Positions 25,340-36,230 are shown, counted from the stretch's first letter. The stretch is 43,747 nt of DNA from Verrucomicrobiota bacterium (GCA_030747605.1 JASLKL010000003.1:1-43747); one strand, 5' to 3'. The notes: a model not told the origin generated them from the sequence alone. A program made the numbers and translations.

Positions 25340-27346
25340 ATGGCCACAAAAAAGAAAAAAAATATCCCTAAGGCCAAAGCCGTGAAAAAAACGAGCCGAA
25401 GATCAAAACTTATACTAGATTCCAAAATTCCAGACGGCCCAATAGCTGAAAAATGGGACAAACATCGTTTCAACTTAAAACTGGTCAACCCAGCTAATAA
25501 AAGGAAGTACGAAGTAATTGTAGTAGGCAGCGGCTTGGCAGGCGCCTCAGCTGCAGCATCACTTGGCGAACTAGGCTACAATGTTAAGTGCTTTTGCTAT
25601 CAAGACAGCCCACGTCGCGCACACTCAATAGCAGCTCAAGGCGGAATAAATGCTGCAAAAAATTATCAAAATGATGGCGACTCGGCATATAGGCTTTTTT
25701 ACGACACAGTAAAAGGCGGTGATTACCGTTCAAGGGAGGCAAACGTATATCGCCTAGCTCAGGTGAGCGTAGACATAATTGATCAGTGCGCCGCACAAGG
25801 CGTTCCATTTGCTCGCGAGTATGGAGGCTTACTTGCCAATCGATCATTTGGAGGGGCACAAGTTAGCAGAACTTTCTACGCTCGGGGACAAACCGGACAA
25901 CAATTACTATTAGGCGCCTATTCGTCACTAAATAGGCAAATCAGTCTTGGCAAGGTGGAAATGCATACCCGCTCGGAAATGCTCGATGTAGTGATAGTTG
26001 ACGGCCATGCAAAAGGCATCGTGGTACGTAATATGATAACTGGTGAAATCAGTCGTCACTCTGCTCATGCAGTCGTACTTGCGACCGGGGGATACGGAAA
26101 TGTTTTTTTTCTGTCAACCAATGCAATGGGCTGCAACGTCACAGCAGCTTATCGAGCTTATAAACGTGGAGCCTGCTTTGCTAATCCATGTTTTACACAA
26201 ATTCATCCCACATGTATTCCAGTCAGCGGCGATCATCAAAGCAAGCTAACCCTTATGAGTGAATCGCTCCGAAACGATGGCCGAGTCTGGGTTCCAAAAG
26301 ACAAAAAAATTGCAGAAAAAATTCGTAAAGGAGAAGTAAAGCCGAATGACATTGCAGATAAAGATCGAGATTATTTTCTAGAAAGAAAATATCCCAGCTT
26401 CGGCAACCTTGTCCCTCGCGACGTTGCCTCGAGGAACGCTAAAGAAGTATGCGACGAAGGACGTAGCGTAGTCTCCTCCGGCTTAGGAGTTTATTTGGAT
26501 TTTGCCGATGCCATAAAACGGATGGGAGAAAATACCGTACGCGAACGCTATGGGAATCTTTTCGATATGTATGAGAAGATCACAGGCAGCAATGCTTATC
26601 AAAATCCAATGACTATTTATCCTGCTGTACATTATACAATGGGTGGACTTTGGGTGGACTATAATTTAATGAGCAACCTTCCAGGACTATTCGCTATCGG
26701 CGAAGCCAATTTTTCAGATCATGGTGCTAATCGACTTGGCGCCAGCGCATTGATGCAAGGCTTGGCAGATGGCTATTTCGTTTTACCCTACACAATAGGC
26801 CAATACTTAGCGGAAAATGGAATTGATAATCGTCCAAGTATTGATGACACAGCATTCTCTAATGTACAGGAACAAGTCGAATCCAGAATTGACACTCTAC
26901 TTACAATTAATGGAGAACGTACACCAACCTCGTTTCACCGTGAGCTTGGGAAGGTTATGTGGGATAAATGCGGCATGGCTCGCAACAAAAAAGGATTAGA
27001 AGAAGCATTACGCAAAATCCCTAAACTCCGAAAAGAATTTTGGCAAAACCTCTCGGTTCCTGGAGAGAATGCTGCCCTCAATCAAAGCCTCGAACACGCC
27101 GGACGTGTAGCAGATTTTCTTGAATTCGGAGAATTGATGTGTCGCGACGCATTACAACGTGAGGAATCCTGTGGAGGCCACTTTCGCGAAGAACATCAAA
27201 CACCTGAAGGAGAAGCTAAACGAAATGATGACAACTTTTCCTATGTGTCGGCTTGGGAACACAAAGGAGAAAAGAAGATTCCTCAACTACACAAAGAATC
27301 TCTTGTTTACGACGAAGTAAAGATGACACAAAGGAGCTACAAGTGA
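25340..27346 (+). CDS. sdhA: Succinate dehydrogenase/fumarate reductase flavoprotein subunit
   Basis: 668 residues. FAD binding is shown by '[20 protein letters not shown]' (62-81) and the segment with the covalently flavinylated His, '[20 protein letters not shown]'. The active site has '[15 protein letters not shown]', 'HPTCIPV' and '[12 protein letters not shown]'. The Bacteroidetes-like form (continuing '[20 protein letters not shown]') matches the b558 SdhC. The N-terminal ~23 residues are extremely Lys/Arg rich ([17 protein letters not shown]) and precede the point where related proteins start, '[12 protein letters not shown]'. The extension is unusual and probably faces the cytoplasm. 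It overlaps sdhB by four bases. Confidence 0.97.
   Translation: MATKKKKNIPKAKAVKKTSRRSKLILDSKIPDGPIAEKWDKHRFNLKLVNPANKRKYEVIVVGSGLAGASAAASLGELGYNVKCFCYQDSPRRAHSIAAQGGINAAKNYQNDGDSAYRLFYDTVKGGDYRSREANVYRLAQVSVDIIDQCAAQGVPFAREYGGLLANRSFGGAQVSRTFYARGQTGQQLLLGAYSSLNRQISLGKVEMHTRSEMLDVVIVDGHAKGIVVRNMITGEISRHSAHAVVLATGGYGNVFFLSTNAMGCNVTAAYRAYKRGACFANPCFTQIHPTCIPVSGDHQSKLTLMSESLRNDGRVWVPKDKKIAEKIRKGEVKPNDIADKDRDYFLERKYPSFGNLVPRDVASRNAKEVCDEGRSVVSSGLGVYLDFADAIKRMGENTVRERYGNLFDMYEKITGSNAYQNPMTIYPAVHYTMGGLWVDYNLMSNLPGLFAIGEANFSDHGANRLGASALMQGLADGYFVLPYTIGQYLAENGIDNRPSIDDTAFSNVQEQVESRIDTLLTINGERTPTSFHRELGKVMWDKCGMARNKKGLEEALRKIPKLRKEFWQNLSVPGENAALNQSLEHAGRVADFLEFGELMCRDALQREESCGGHFREEHQTPEGEAKRNDDNFSYVSAWEHKGEKKIPQLHKESLVYDEVKMTQRSYK
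27331..27336 (+). promoter_or_regulatory. Shine-Dalgarno that sets the sdhB start
   Basis: AAGGAG lies six bases before a GTG at 27343. That GTG overlaps the sdhA stop in a GTGA arrangement. It is one of the few good Shine-Dalgarno sequences in the window and decides against the long upstream reading from 27253. Confidence 0.7.
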
Positions 27347-28110
27347 TCGGCGAAACAATGAATTTAAAACTCCGAGTATGGCGTCAGGACAATGCAGAGG
27401 AAGCAGGAGGCTTTGAAGAGTATGAAGCCCTCGACATAAGCCCAGACATGTCTTTTCTGGAAATGCTTGACGTAGTAAATGAGGACATTATTGCAGATGG
27501 AGAGGAGCCCATTGCATTCGACTCTGACTGCCGAGAGGGTATTTGCGGCACATGCTCCATGGTCATTAATGGGGTTCCTCACGGAGGCCAACAAGGCACT
27601 ACAGCGTGCCAACTGCACATGCGACACTTCAGTGACGGCGATACCATTGTTATCGAACCATGGCGAGCTACAGCATTCCCTGTACATCGAGACTTGATTG
27701 TTGACCGCACTTCATTCGAAAGGATTCAACAAGCCGGAGGATTCATTAGTGTTCGGACTGGCAGCGTCCCAGATGCAAACGCAACGCCGGTGCCCAAAGA
27801 AGATTCCGATCTCGCAATGGACGCAGCACAGTGCATTGGTTGTGGGGCCTGCGTAGCCGCCTGTAAAAATGCCAGCGCGATGCTATTCGTGGCTGCAAAA
27901 GTATCACACCTTAGCCTTATGCCTCAGGGCCAACCTGAACGCACACGCCGTGCATTTTCGATGGTAAATCAAATGGATGAAGAAGGCTTTGGCAACTGCA
28001 CTGTCACTGGCTCCTGTGAAGCAGTTTGCCCCAAGGAAATTTCCCTAGACTTTATTGCCCGCATGAACCGTGAATACGGAAGGGCACTACTTAAAAAAGG
28101 TTGCAGCTAA
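27343..28110 (+). CDS. sdhB: Succinate dehydrogenase/fumarate reductase iron-sulfur subunit
   Basis: 255 residues. It carries electrons from FAD to the quinone. [2Fe-2S] ligands are Cys63, Cys68, Cys71 and Cys89 ('[12 protein letters not shown]' ... 'TTACQLHM'). The [4Fe-4S] and [3Fe-4S] clusters use '[13 protein letters not shown]' and '[14 protein letters not shown]'. An in-frame reading from 27253 inside sdhA adds 30 non-homologous residues and is rejected. The start is a GTG supported by AAGGAG and a four-base overlap with the sdhA stop; an ATG 15 bases later (27358) is the alternative. It is the last gene of sdhCAB. Confidence 0.96.
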   Translation: MIGETMNLKLRVWRQDNAEEAGGFEEYEALDISPDMSFLEMLDVVNEDIIADGEEPIAFDSDCREGICGTCSMVINGVPHGGQQGTTACQLHMRHFSDGDTIVIEPWRATAFPVHRDLIVDRTSFERIQQAGGFISVRTGSVPDANATPVPKEDSDLAMDAAQCIGCGACVAACKNASAMLFVAAKVSHLSLMPQGQPERTRRAFSMVNQMDEEGFGNCTVTGSCEAVCPKEISLDFIARMNREYGRALLKKGCS

Positions 28111-28120
28111 TTGATCTCAA

Positions 28121-28140
28121 TTGAGTTCAAATTAACTCAA
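28121..28140. repeat. 7-bp inverted repeat between convergent sdhB and DUF1501 genes
   Basis: TTGAGTT (28121-28127) and AACTCAA (28134-28140) are perfect inverse complements with a six-base loop, in the 21-base gap and the first bases of the convergent gene's end. A second palindrome CTCAATTGAG overlaps it. It could form a weak bidirectional terminator, but no T tract follows on either strand. Confidence 0.35.
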
Positions 28141-29589
28141 CACATCATGAATCACATTTCCGTGAACATCGGTTAATCTACGTTCGAATCCATTGTGATA
28201 AAAAGTGAGCCGTTCATGGTTTAAGCCAAGTAAATGAAGTATAGTAGCGTGAAGATCATAGACTGAGGAAATATTCTGCTCCGCCTTCCATCCAAAACTG
28301 TCAGTAGAACCATAACTGTATCCTCTTTTAACGCCTGCTCCGGCAAGCCATGCCGTAAACCCATCAGGATTGTGATCTCGACCGCTAGCCCCCTTTTGAA
28401 AGGTGGGCATCCGGCCAAATTCAGTACACCAAACAACCAAAGTATCATCAAGTAAACCGCGCTGTTTCAAATCACGAATAAGTGCAGCGGCAGGTTGATC
28501 CAACACTGGACCATGTTTGGAATATTGCTCCTGCAACACCTTGTGACCATCCCAATTACTAACGCCTTCACCACCTGTTTGGTAAGCCCCATTAAAGAGC
28601 TGAACAAACCGCACTCCTTTTTCAAGAAGGCGTCGGGCAAGAATACAGTTCTTCGCAAAACTAGACTTAATAGGATTACTAACATCGTCAGCACCATACA
28701 TTTTCATGGTAGCGCTATTTTCCGTCGAAAGATCGCTGACTTCAGGAACACTAAGCTGCATACGAGCGGCTAGCTCATAACTGGATATGCGAGCAGCCAG
28801 CTCAGTATCTCCTGGGAATTTTTCCAAATGTTGCTCGTTAAGTCGCTGGAGAAACCTTCTGGTAGCTATATCTGTTTTAGCACTCACGCCAGGAGGACGG
28901 ATGAGATTGCGAAGTGGTTTTGTTGCATTAAAGTCCGTACCCTGAAACGCTGCCGGCAAAAATCCAGGTCCCCAATTATTAACACTACTCTGCGGGGTGC
29001 CCCTAGGGTCAGGAATTGCCACATAGGCAGGTAGCTCTTCATTTTCAGATCCGAGTGCCCAGGTCACCCATGCACCCATACTCGGGAAGCCATCGAGCGT
29101 ATAACCCGTGGACATAAAATTTTCCCCAGGGCCATGCGTATTCGTCTTACCAGTAAGCGAATGAATAAAACATATTTCGTCAGCTAACTCACCCAACTGA
29201 GGAACCAAATCAGAAACCATCTTACCTGTCTGCCCTCGTGGTTTGAAAGCCCAAGGGCTCTTGATAAGATTGCCCTGTTCCCCTTGAAAAGTTTTAAGCT
29301 TCTCTCCTCCAGGCATAGGCTGGCCATGACGCTTAACGAGCTCCGGCTTATAATCAAATGTGTCAAGGTGGCTGCAAGCCCCCGAACAGAAAATCACAAC
29401 TACATTTTTAGCAGCAGGTGAAAAATGTGGATTACGAGCCGAAAAAGGTTTAGTCGACTCGATATTTGGACGTATAGGCTTATCGACAGCTAACAAGCCA
29501 TCCCTAGCCAAGAGACTGGTCAAAGCAATACCACCCAATCCCTTTCCAGAATGCTTTAAAAAGTGACGACGATTAAGGAATGAATTCAT
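28132..29589 (-). CDS. DUF1501 family protein with Tat signal
   Basis: 485 residues. The twin-arginine signal '[20 protein letters not shown]' (6-25) sends it, folded, across the membrane. DUF1501 is an alkaline-phosphatase-like fold; '[20 protein letters not shown]', '[18 protein letters not shown]', 'WCTEFGRMP' and '[20 protein letters not shown]' are family hallmarks. The enzymatic role is not established. It starts 3 bases after the stop of the DUF1549/DUF1553 gene, and this two-gene unit occurs in many copies in PVC genomes, where it is thought to work on sulfated polysaccharides or related substrates. Confidence 0.94.
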   Translation of the reverse strand: MNSFLNRRHFLKHSGKGLGGIALTSLLARDGLLAVDKPIRPNIESTKPFSARNPHFSPAAKNVVVIFCSGACSHLDTFDYKPELVKRHGQPMPGGEKLKTFQGEQGNLIKSPWAFKPRGQTGKMVSDLVPQLGELADEICFIHSLTGKTNTHGPGENFMSTGYTLDGFPSMGAWVTWALGSENEELPAYVAIPDPRGTPQSSVNNWGPGFLPAAFQGTDFNATKPLRNLIRPPGVSAKTDIATRRFLQRLNEQHLEKFPGDTELAARISSYELAARMQLSVPEVSDLSTENSATMKMYGADDVSNPIKSSFAKNCILARRLLEKGVRFVQLFNGAYQTGGEGVSNWDGHKVLQEQYSKHGPVLDQPAAALIRDLKQRGLLDDTLVVWCTEFGRMPTFQKGASGRDHNPDGFTAWLAGAGVKRGYSYGSTDSFGWKAEQNISSVYDLHATILHLLGLNHERLTFYHNGFERRLTDVHGNVIHDVLS

Positions 29590-29592
29590 TTT

Positions 29593-32028
29593 TCAGGGGA
29601 TAAAAACAAACTCGTTTGTATTCAGTAAAGCTCGAGCGAACTGGGATAACCCTTCGGACTCAATGAAAAGTGACGCATTCTGCACTTCAGCAGGAGTGGG
29701 GAAACGATTAAAACACAATGAAAAAGCACGGTTCACCTGATCAACCGGATTAGAGCCTACATCTTTTTTCAGGCGATCTGAAAAAAGATCAGCTTGTTGC
29801 ATCAAGAATGTACTATTAAGCAGGTTCAATGCTTGCAGAGGAGTAGTCGATCGGCTCCGCTTGGGCACACTTTGACTCGCATCCGGACAGTCAAAGACTC
29901 CGAATACACTCTCCTGCTCTTGCCGGACCTTGGTCATATAAATCATACGGCGCCAATCGGGAAATCCATATGATTTTTTAGGGAAAAAGTGACGAACATT
30001 TTCCATCTGAACCTGAAAGCCATTGAATCCTGGACCACCAGATTTCAGATTCAAGAGACCGCTCACCATAACAACACTATCGCGAATTGATTCTGCCGCC
30101 AACCGGCGAGTAGGATACCGCCAAAGCAGTCGACTAGTCGCATCAAGTTTCATGGCATCAAGTTTAGGCCGACTACTTTGCTGCCAAGTTTTCGAGTTCA
30201 AAATCAACCGATGGATATGCTTGATGGACCAATCATTTTCCATGAACTCTACAGCCAGCCAATCAAGTAATTGTGGATGAGTTGGACTCATTCCATTCAC
30301 ACCAAAATCACTTGGAGTACCTACTATTCCATCTCCAAAATGAAACTGCCAAAGCCGATTAACCAACACCCGCGCAGTCAAAGGATTATCCGGACTGGCT
30401 ATCCAATCTGCCAAAGCTAAACGACGATGCTGTTCCGGCTCTGAGCTAGTAAGTTCAAGAGATGTAAATGCAGAAATTGCATCAGGAGAAACCTGATCGC
30501 GCTTTGCATCGGGATCGCCACGATAGAGTAAATAGGTAGCCTCTGGCTGCGTAAAACTTCCCGCATAAACCTTATTCTGATTTTGCAATGCTACCAACCG
30601 CTTCTCAATTTCCTCAAGTCTAAGAAGCATTTTCTGTCCTTGTTTTGCCTGATTCTGAGGGAACTTTAAAAATTCATATAGTTCCTTTCCTGTTTTGTTT
30701 TTTTGATAAGACTTGCGATCTGACGAGCTTGCAAGCTGAATCCATTTGCTTGAATCCAACGCCACTTCAATTCGATATTTTACTGCAAGTCGGTCATTAA
30801 ATTGACCTTCACGATCTCTGGCCCACTCAATGCGATCAATTAGTTTCACTTTAGGAAATTCAATCTGCACCCAGCCAGTTGCCCCGGCAGCAATCCAACT
30901 TTTAGAATTTCCATAAAGACCATCATTAATATGCTCCAGCTTGTGAAAGGGATGTACGTAATCCCCTGATGAAGTCGCTATCGCCCCAAGACTCGCCAAA
31001 GCAATATTATCTTTACCTGAAAAAATCTCTAACTCATCAATACACGGCTGAGAAGAATTCGTACGCTCGATATTAAACCGCACAATCTTCGCTTCCTGAG
31101 CCTGAAAATTTTCCACATTATATCGAGAGCTCACCGGCTCTCGAAGCGCTTCTAAAGATTTTGGGATAAACTTGGATAAACTAACTTTAAGCCTTGCGAT
31201 CTCTGCTTTGGATTGTTCAATTTCTCGCTTAATTGTTTCACTTAATTCCAAAGGTCTATCTCCATGCGAAACGCCGGCAAATATTGCTTGCAGAGAGTAG
31301 TAGTCCTTCTGTGAAATAGGATCAAACTTGTGGTCATGGCAACGCGCACAGCCTGTCGTAAGCCCAAGGAATGTCGTGCCTGTTGCGTTAATCATATCGT
31401 CGAGCTCATTCATTCGTTGCATTTTTCCAAGCTTGGGATCCTGCCCCTTAACGATATCATTTGGCCCCGCAACCAAAAACCCAGTGCCAATCCCCTCTCC
31501 CAATGCGTCACCAGCAAGTTGTTCCCGAATGAACTGATCATAAGGCTTATCAAAATTAAGCGAATCGATCACCCAATCCCTATAATGCCATGCGTTTGGA
31601 CGCTCACGATTGGTTTCAAAGCCGGTCGTCTCACCAAAACGAACCAAGTCTAGCCAGTGACTAGCCCAGCGCTCTCCGTAACGTTGACTGGCAAGTACCT
31701 TTTCAACTAAACGAGTAAATGCATCCGGCGCGGAATCATTAATGAATTCCTCAACTTGCTCCGGTGTCGGGGGTAAACCATGCATCACAAGGTATAAACG
31801 ACGCACAAGGGTTAATCGATCTGCAACCTGAGAGTGAATCAAACCATTGGCGCGCAGCTTTTTTTCCACAAGGTCATCAATTGGCTTCAAATCACCAATT
31901 ATTAAAGGCCTTTTCACAGGTCCAAATGCCCAATGGTCCTTAGAATCCGATGCTTGGCACAGTGAAGGCGCACTAAAAACGCCAGCAACAAAAAATATTG
32001 CCAAACCACTATGCCAAAAAGAAATCAC
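29593..32028 (-). CDS. DUF1549/DUF1553 protein (PSCyt2-PSD1) with internal discoidin-like domain
   Basis: 811 residues with a GTG start and a signal peptide (about 1-26). PSCyt2/DUF1549 covers about 45-250: 'IDDLVEKKL', 'LTLVRRLYLVMHGLPPTPEQ', 'YGERWASHWLDLVRFGET', and the heme-type motif 'CARCHDHKFDPIS'. Residues about 310-440 ('AKIVRFNIERTNSSQPCIDE', 'ASLGAIATSSGDYVHPFHKL', 'GATGWVQIEFPKV') look like an F5/8-type C (discoidin) domain inserted between the two halves. DUF1553/PSD1 covers about 530-790 ('PDNPLTARVLVNRLWQFHFG', 'LLWRYPTRRLAAESIRDSVV', 'RSRSTTPLQALNLLNS'). The usual N-terminal PSCyt1 cytochrome domain is absent. It is the first gene of the DUF1501 unit. Confidence 0.92.
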   Translation of the reverse strand: MISFWHSGLAIFFVAGVFSAPSLCQASDSKDHWAFGPVKRPLIIGDLKPIDDLVEKKLRANGLIHSQVADRLTLVRRLYLVMHGLPPTPEQVEEFINDSAPDAFTRLVEKVLASQRYGERWASHWLDLVRFGETTGFETNRERPNAWHYRDWVIDSLNFDKPYDQFIREQLAGDALGEGIGTGFLVAGPNDIVKGQDPKLGKMQRMNELDDMINATGTTFLGLTTGCARCHDHKFDPISQKDYYSLQAIFAGVSHGDRPLELSETIKREIEQSKAEIARLKVSLSKFIPKSLEALREPVSSRYNVENFQAQEAKIVRFNIERTNSSQPCIDELEIFSGKDNIALASLGAIATSSGDYVHPFHKLEHINDGLYGNSKSWIAAGATGWVQIEFPKVKLIDRIEWARDREGQFNDRLAVKYRIEVALDSSKWIQLASSSDRKSYQKNKTGKELYEFLKFPQNQAKQGQKMLLRLEEIEKRLVALQNQNKVYAGSFTQPEATYLLYRGDPDAKRDQVSPDAISAFTSLELTSSEPEQHRRLALADWIASPDNPLTARVLVNRLWQFHFGDGIVGTPSDFGVNGMSPTHPQLLDWLAVEFMENDWSIKHIHRLILNSKTWQQSSRPKLDAMKLDATSRLLWRYPTRRLAAESIRDSVVMVSGLLNLKSGGPGFNGFQVQMENVRHFFPKKSYGFPDWRRMIYMTKVRQEQESVFGVFDCPDASQSVPKRSRSTTPLQALNLLNSTFLMQQADLFSDRLKKDVGSNPVDQVNRAFSLCFNRFPTPAEVQNASLFIESEGLSQFARALLNTNEFVFIP

Positions 32029-32105
32029 GGCGAGAGTCTACGATTCCCGCCGCGCCAATCAAGCTGTTTGAAAACAACCATCTGCCCTAATTCAAGCAAA
32101 AGAGT

Positions 32106-33752
32106 CTACATAATTTCCTTAAGTAGAATATTCAGCAATTCATCAACGGCAACTCGCCGTTGTTCCATGCTATCTCGTTCTCGAAGCGTTACAGTACCTT
32201 TGTTCTCCTCACCATTCTCACCAATCGTGTCGAAGTCTATCGTCACTCCAAAAGGAGTTCCAACCTCATCTTGCCTGCGGTAACGACGACCAATCGCACC
32301 AGTTTCATCATAAAACACCGTCATATAAGGCTGGAGCATGGCGCGTACTTCCATTGCTTTGGCTACAAGTTCCGGCTTGTTCTTAAGTAATGGAAACACC
32401 CCAACTTTCACAGGCGCTATACGTGGATGAAAACGCATAACTGTTCTCGTCTCAGTTTTACCCTTCTCATTGGTAACTTCCTCCTCCTCAAAAGCATCAC
32501 AAATAAATGCTAGAACCGTCCGATCCGCTCCAGCAGCCGGCTCAATAACATGTGGTACAAACCGTTCTTTAGACTCATCATCATGATATGTTAAATCCTT
32601 ACCACTTCCAGGATACTTTGGTTTTCCATCCTCATCCTTCTCAACAACAAGCTCATCGCCTTCACGAACAAGTTTGCCTTCCATGTGTGAACGCAAATCA
32701 AAATCTCCGCGATGAGCCACCCCCTCAAGTTCCCCATATTCTCCCTCCTCACAAAATGGGAAAGAGTATTCTACATCAGCCGTTCCAACAGAATAATGAG
32801 CCAATTCTGCCTCTTCATGGTCACGAAGAATTAATCTTTCCTCGCTAATGCCTAGATCTACATACCACTTAAAACGACGATCACGCCAAAACTGATACCA
32901 TTCCCGTGACTCACTGGGGTGACAAAAAAACTCCATTTCCATTTGCTCGAATTCCCGAGTTCGGAAAGTAAAGTTTCGCGGCGTGATTTCGTTTCTAAAA
33001 CTCTTTCCCTGCTGAGCAATACCAAAAGGCACTTTAATGCGACTGCTATCAACAACGTTACGGAAATTAACAAACATACCCTGTGCCGTCTCAGGCCTTA
33101 AGAAAGCCTTATTATCCTCATTCTGCATTGCTCCGATGTGAGTTTCAAACATTAGATTAAACTCGCGCGGTTCAGTCAGTGATCCTAATTCCTTAGCATC
33201 TGGAGCAAGGACTAGATCCGTCGCATTAATAGAAGTAAGATCGACAACCTGACCATGCCACTTCAGTTGTTCCACATACTTGGCCTTTAGCTTAAAATAC
33301 TGAAGTGCGCGTTTGGTAATTTCTCCCCTTGCATCACCGTCGGTAATACAGGAGATGAACACCTTTTGATCACCATGCTCAATCCATGCACCTTTGATAT
33401 GATCATAGCGATACCGTCGCTTACTCTCACGACAGTCAACCATCATATCATGAAATAAGTCGTAATGACCGGATGTCTTCCAAACACGTGGATGCATAAT
33501 AATCGAAGATTCTATACCGGTCATTTGGAATGGGCGGGGGGCTCCCTCCGGCTGAATCCTCTCATTATGCGCAGTCACCATATCCGCCCACCAAGCATTT
33601 TTGATATTACGTTTCAACTCAATGCCAAGAGGCCCATAATCCCACAAACCATTTAGTCCTCCGTAAATTTCTGAAGACTGGAATATAAAACCTCGTCGCT
33701 TACACAGCGACACGATCTTCTCCATCCGTTCATTTTTGTTGCTCTCTTCCAT
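32106..33752 (-). CDS. glyQS: Glycyl-tRNA synthetase, dimeric class II type
   Basis: 548 residues. It charges tRNA-Gly with glycine. It is the alpha2 (eukaryote/archaea-like) type, not the alpha2beta2 type: 'SEIYGGLNGLWDYGPLGIEL' near the start, motif 2 'QGKSFRNEITPRNFTFRTRE' followed by 'EFEQMEMEFF', and the anticodon-binding domain after about residue 440 ('DETGAIGRRYRRQDEVGTPF'). An acidic Lys/Glu insertion around 340-380 is moderately long. A perfect -35 box TTGACA lies upstream on the minus strand (33794-33789), but the -10 at 17 bases is poor. No T-box leader is seen. Confidence 0.96.
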   Translation of the reverse strand: MEESNKNERMEKIVSLCKRRGFIFQSSEIYGGLNGLWDYGPLGIELKRNIKNAWWADMVTAHNERIQPEGAPRPFQMTGIESSIIMHPRVWKTSGHYDLFHDMMVDCRESKRRYRYDHIKGAWIEHGDQKVFISCITDGDARGEITKRALQYFKLKAKYVEQLKWHGQVVDLTSINATDLVLAPDAKELGSLTEPREFNLMFETHIGAMQNEDNKAFLRPETAQGMFVNFRNVVDSSRIKVPFGIAQQGKSFRNEITPRNFTFRTREFEQMEMEFFCHPSESREWYQFWRDRRFKWYVDLGISEERLILRDHEEAELAHYSVGTADVEYSFPFCEEGEYGELEGVAHRGDFDLRSHMEGKLVREGDELVVEKDEDGKPKYPGSGKDLTYHDDESKERFVPHVIEPAAGADRTVLAFICDAFEEEEVTNEKGKTETRTVMRFHPRIAPVKVGVFPLLKNKPELVAKAMEVRAMLQPYMTVFYDETGAIGRRYRRQDEVGTPFGVTIDFDTIGENGEENKGTVTLRERDSMEQRRVAVDELLNILLKEIM

Positions 33753-33860
33753 TTAAAAGGCGCGGCATCTTCGCAGAGGAATAGACTGTGTCAAGGGAGC
33801 GAAAGCCTGAAAATCTTTTATTTCAATTGAAAAAGCAACAAATGTAAGGACAATCGCTGT

Positions 33861-36230
33861 GTGCTGTTTCGTCCTGGAAGAGTTTTAGCGCTTGTGGCCA
33901 TCTTGGTCTTAATCGGTGTATTTGTGATGCAATTCATCCCAAACAAACAGACTGAAACAAATCCATCCTACAAGGAAACTATACGCAAGGGCGGCCTTGT
34001 TGAAGAACAAGTAATGCAGCAATTTTCTGCCATCGAGGCAAAACATCGTCAGTGGGACTCTAGCGTATGGGCAGATGAATTGATCGCGCGGGATCATGGA
34101 GAATCTGTAATCCAAATTTGGGACAGACTCATTGCTGGAGCGGACCCCTTCGAATTACTAACTGCCATGCCTGTAGACGAACTGCAACTTGGCAAAGCGC
34201 AACTAACTGAAAACTGGGAATCAGGCATCCGTTACACTCCATTAGGGAAGGAAGGACCGTCGTTGTCTAAAGAACAATTCAGTCAAGCACTTAACCGATG
34301 GAAAATCGAAGGCTGGAAGCTGGAACAAAGCGAGTGGCGTCATCGACAATTCATCCCCAAAGCCGAAAGCGGAGCTCGTTCGATTTTTTGGATATCACTC
34401 CATCTAGTTAACACACCTTTAAATAAACGTGGAATACTTCGAGGAGACATTGAAATACAGTGGCAGCCGATCGGGATCACACCAGAAATATTAGCCAAAC
34501 CAAAATATATCAACCTCTCTGGATTAGATTGGATTGAACGCGACGGAACCCCAGCATTTAATTCTGCAAGCATTCAAAAAATTAAGCCTAACGAAGGCAA
34601 CGTCTTCATTGATCCAGTAATACTAACTGACTTCAACGGTGACGGAATGGTTGAGATTATTCTCGGTTGCAAAAATCAAGTTTACCGAAACCATGGCAAT
34701 GGACGTTTTAAACCAGAAAAACTCTGCCCTAAATTTAATGAAGTAGTGTTCAACGTTGTCTTGGAGGATTTATCCGGAGATGGCATTACCGATGTCATTA
34801 CAATCGGCCATAAAGGCATTTATCTCATAGAAGGAAAATTAAATGGAACATTTCCGGGTGAAGCACGACTGATTTGGTCTGCTCCAGAAAAAGTGCTCGA
34901 TCCAATGGTAATTACAACAGGCGACATTGATAACGATGGCGATGCTGACCTATGGTTCTCTCAATACAAACTTCCTTACGTAAAAGGACAAATGCCCGCT
35001 CCAATATATGACAGTAATGACGGGTTTCCTGGCTATCTTCTAATAAACGACGGCAGCGGCAATCTTACCGATCAAACAAAAGCATCTGGACTCGCTGCCA
35101 AACGCCATCGACGTTCTTACAGCGCATCATTTGTCGATCTTGACGACGATCATGATTTAGATCTGGTAGTCATAAGTGATTTTTCAGGGGCTGACCTTTA
35201 CCTAAACAACGGTTCAGGAAATTTCAACGATGTCACTGCAACGTTGATAGATAATCCTTACGGCTTTGGCATGGCTCATAATTTTGGCGACTACGATGCC
35301 AACGGCAAGATAGACCTTATCATGATTGGAATGAACTCATGGACAACAGAACGGTTACGCTCCATGAAACTCAAACCACCTACACACCGTCATTACTATG
35401 ACATGCTTGACGATCTAACTTTTGGAAATCGACTTTACTTCGGTGGTATTGACAAATTTGAACAACGGCCAATGGGTGATAACGCAGCCAACACCGGCTG
35501 GTCGTGGGGTGCAACTTCTTTCGATGCCGATAACGATGGAGACACCGACATCTTTATCGCAAACGGACATAAAAGCCGCAAATCGGTTAAAGACTATGAA
35601 AGGCAATTCTGGTGTCATGACATTTACCATGCCAACTCTAATTCCAATCCAGCAATGGAGGTTTATTTTCAAAGTATCTCAAGTCGATTATATGGAGCGG
35701 GCTATTCTTACGGAGGGTATGAGAAAAATCGGTTATTACTAAACCGTGAAAATAAATATCTAGACGACGTAGCTTTCTTGATGAACGCATCACACGAAAT
35801 CGACTCGCGAAACGTAGTTAGTGGCGATATCGATGGCGATGGACGTCTTGACTTAATTTTCACTCACTTCTCTGTTTGGCCTGAGCCAACAACACAAGGA
35901 CTTTTGATAGCCCGAAACCTTTGGCCAGGAGAAAATAAATGGATAGGTTTTTGTTTAGCTCAAAGCGCAATCTGCCCATCACTAAACGGCACCAAGGTGC
36001 GACTCCGGGCCAATGGACAGGACCAATGGCGATTTATTGTCAACGGGGACTCATATCGATCCCAGCATGCTCCAATCGCACACTTCGGACTTAAGCAAAC
36101 AAAGTCCGTTGAAGAAGTCGAAGTATATTGGCCTGACGGAAAACGCACTAAGCTAAAAAACCCAGCAATTGGGGAATATCATAATATACAACATAGCCAA
36201 TCTCCCGGCCTCACAAATCCGGCCGAATGA
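33861..36230 (+). CDS. Secreted FG-GAP/VCBS repeat protein with ASPIC/UnbV C-terminal domain
   Basis: 789 residues from a GTG with AAGGA ten bases upstream. One N-terminal helix 'LVAILVLIGVFVMQFI' acts as signal or anchor. From about residue 250 there are seven calcium-binding beta-propeller loops of the Asp-x-Asp-x-Asp-Gly type, such as 'DFNGDGMVEI', 'DIDNDGDADLWF', 'DADNDGDTDIF' and 'DIDGDGRLDLIF'. The last ~90 residues form an ASPIC/UnbV domain ('VRLRANGQDQWRFIVNGDSY', 'HFGLKQTKSVEEVEVYWPDG'). These proteins are exported and probably bind polysaccharide or cells; no enzymatic activity is shown. The first ~230 residues are not recognised. The gene overlaps convergent hemW by 20 bases. Confidence 0.9.
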   Translation: MLFRPGRVLALVAILVLIGVFVMQFIPNKQTETNPSYKETIRKGGLVEEQVMQQFSAIEAKHRQWDSSVWADELIARDHGESVIQIWDRLIAGADPFELLTAMPVDELQLGKAQLTENWESGIRYTPLGKEGPSLSKEQFSQALNRWKIEGWKLEQSEWRHRQFIPKAESGARSIFWISLHLVNTPLNKRGILRGDIEIQWQPIGITPEILAKPKYINLSGLDWIERDGTPAFNSASIQKIKPNEGNVFIDPVILTDFNGDGMVEIILGCKNQVYRNHGNGRFKPEKLCPKFNEVVFNVVLEDLSGDGITDVITIGHKGIYLIEGKLNGTFPGEARLIWSAPEKVLDPMVITTGDIDNDGDADLWFSQYKLPYVKGQMPAPIYDSNDGFPGYLLINDGSGNLTDQTKASGLAAKRHRRSYSASFVDLDDDHDLDLVVISDFSGADLYLNNGSGNFNDVTATLIDNPYGFGMAHNFGDYDANGKIDLIMIGMNSWTTERLRSMKLKPPTHRHYYDMLDDLTFGNRLYFGGIDKFEQRPMGDNAANTGWSWGATSFDADNDGDTDIFIANGHKSRKSVKDYERQFWCHDIYHANSNSNPAMEVYFQSISSRLYGAGYSYGGYEKNRLLLNRENKYLDDVAFLMNASHEIDSRNVVSGDIDGDGRLDLIFTHFSVWPEPTTQGLLIARNLWPGENKWIGFCLAQSAICPSLNGTKVRLRANGQDQWRFIVNGDSYRSQHAPIAHFGLKQTKSVEEVEVYWPDGKRTKLKNPAIGEYHNIQHSQSPGLTNPAE

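Noticed and set aside
27253-27342. Long N-terminal extension of SdhB reading back into sdhA
   Set aside because: The added residues are not iron-sulfur subunit sequence and overlap sdhA. AAGGAG six bases before the GTG at 27343 and the GTGA overlap give a better start.
33753-33860. T-box or other riboswitch before glycyl-tRNA synthetase
   Set aside because: The 108-base gap has no T-box sequence, no specifier-like stem and no terminator; only a -35-like TTGACA is visible.
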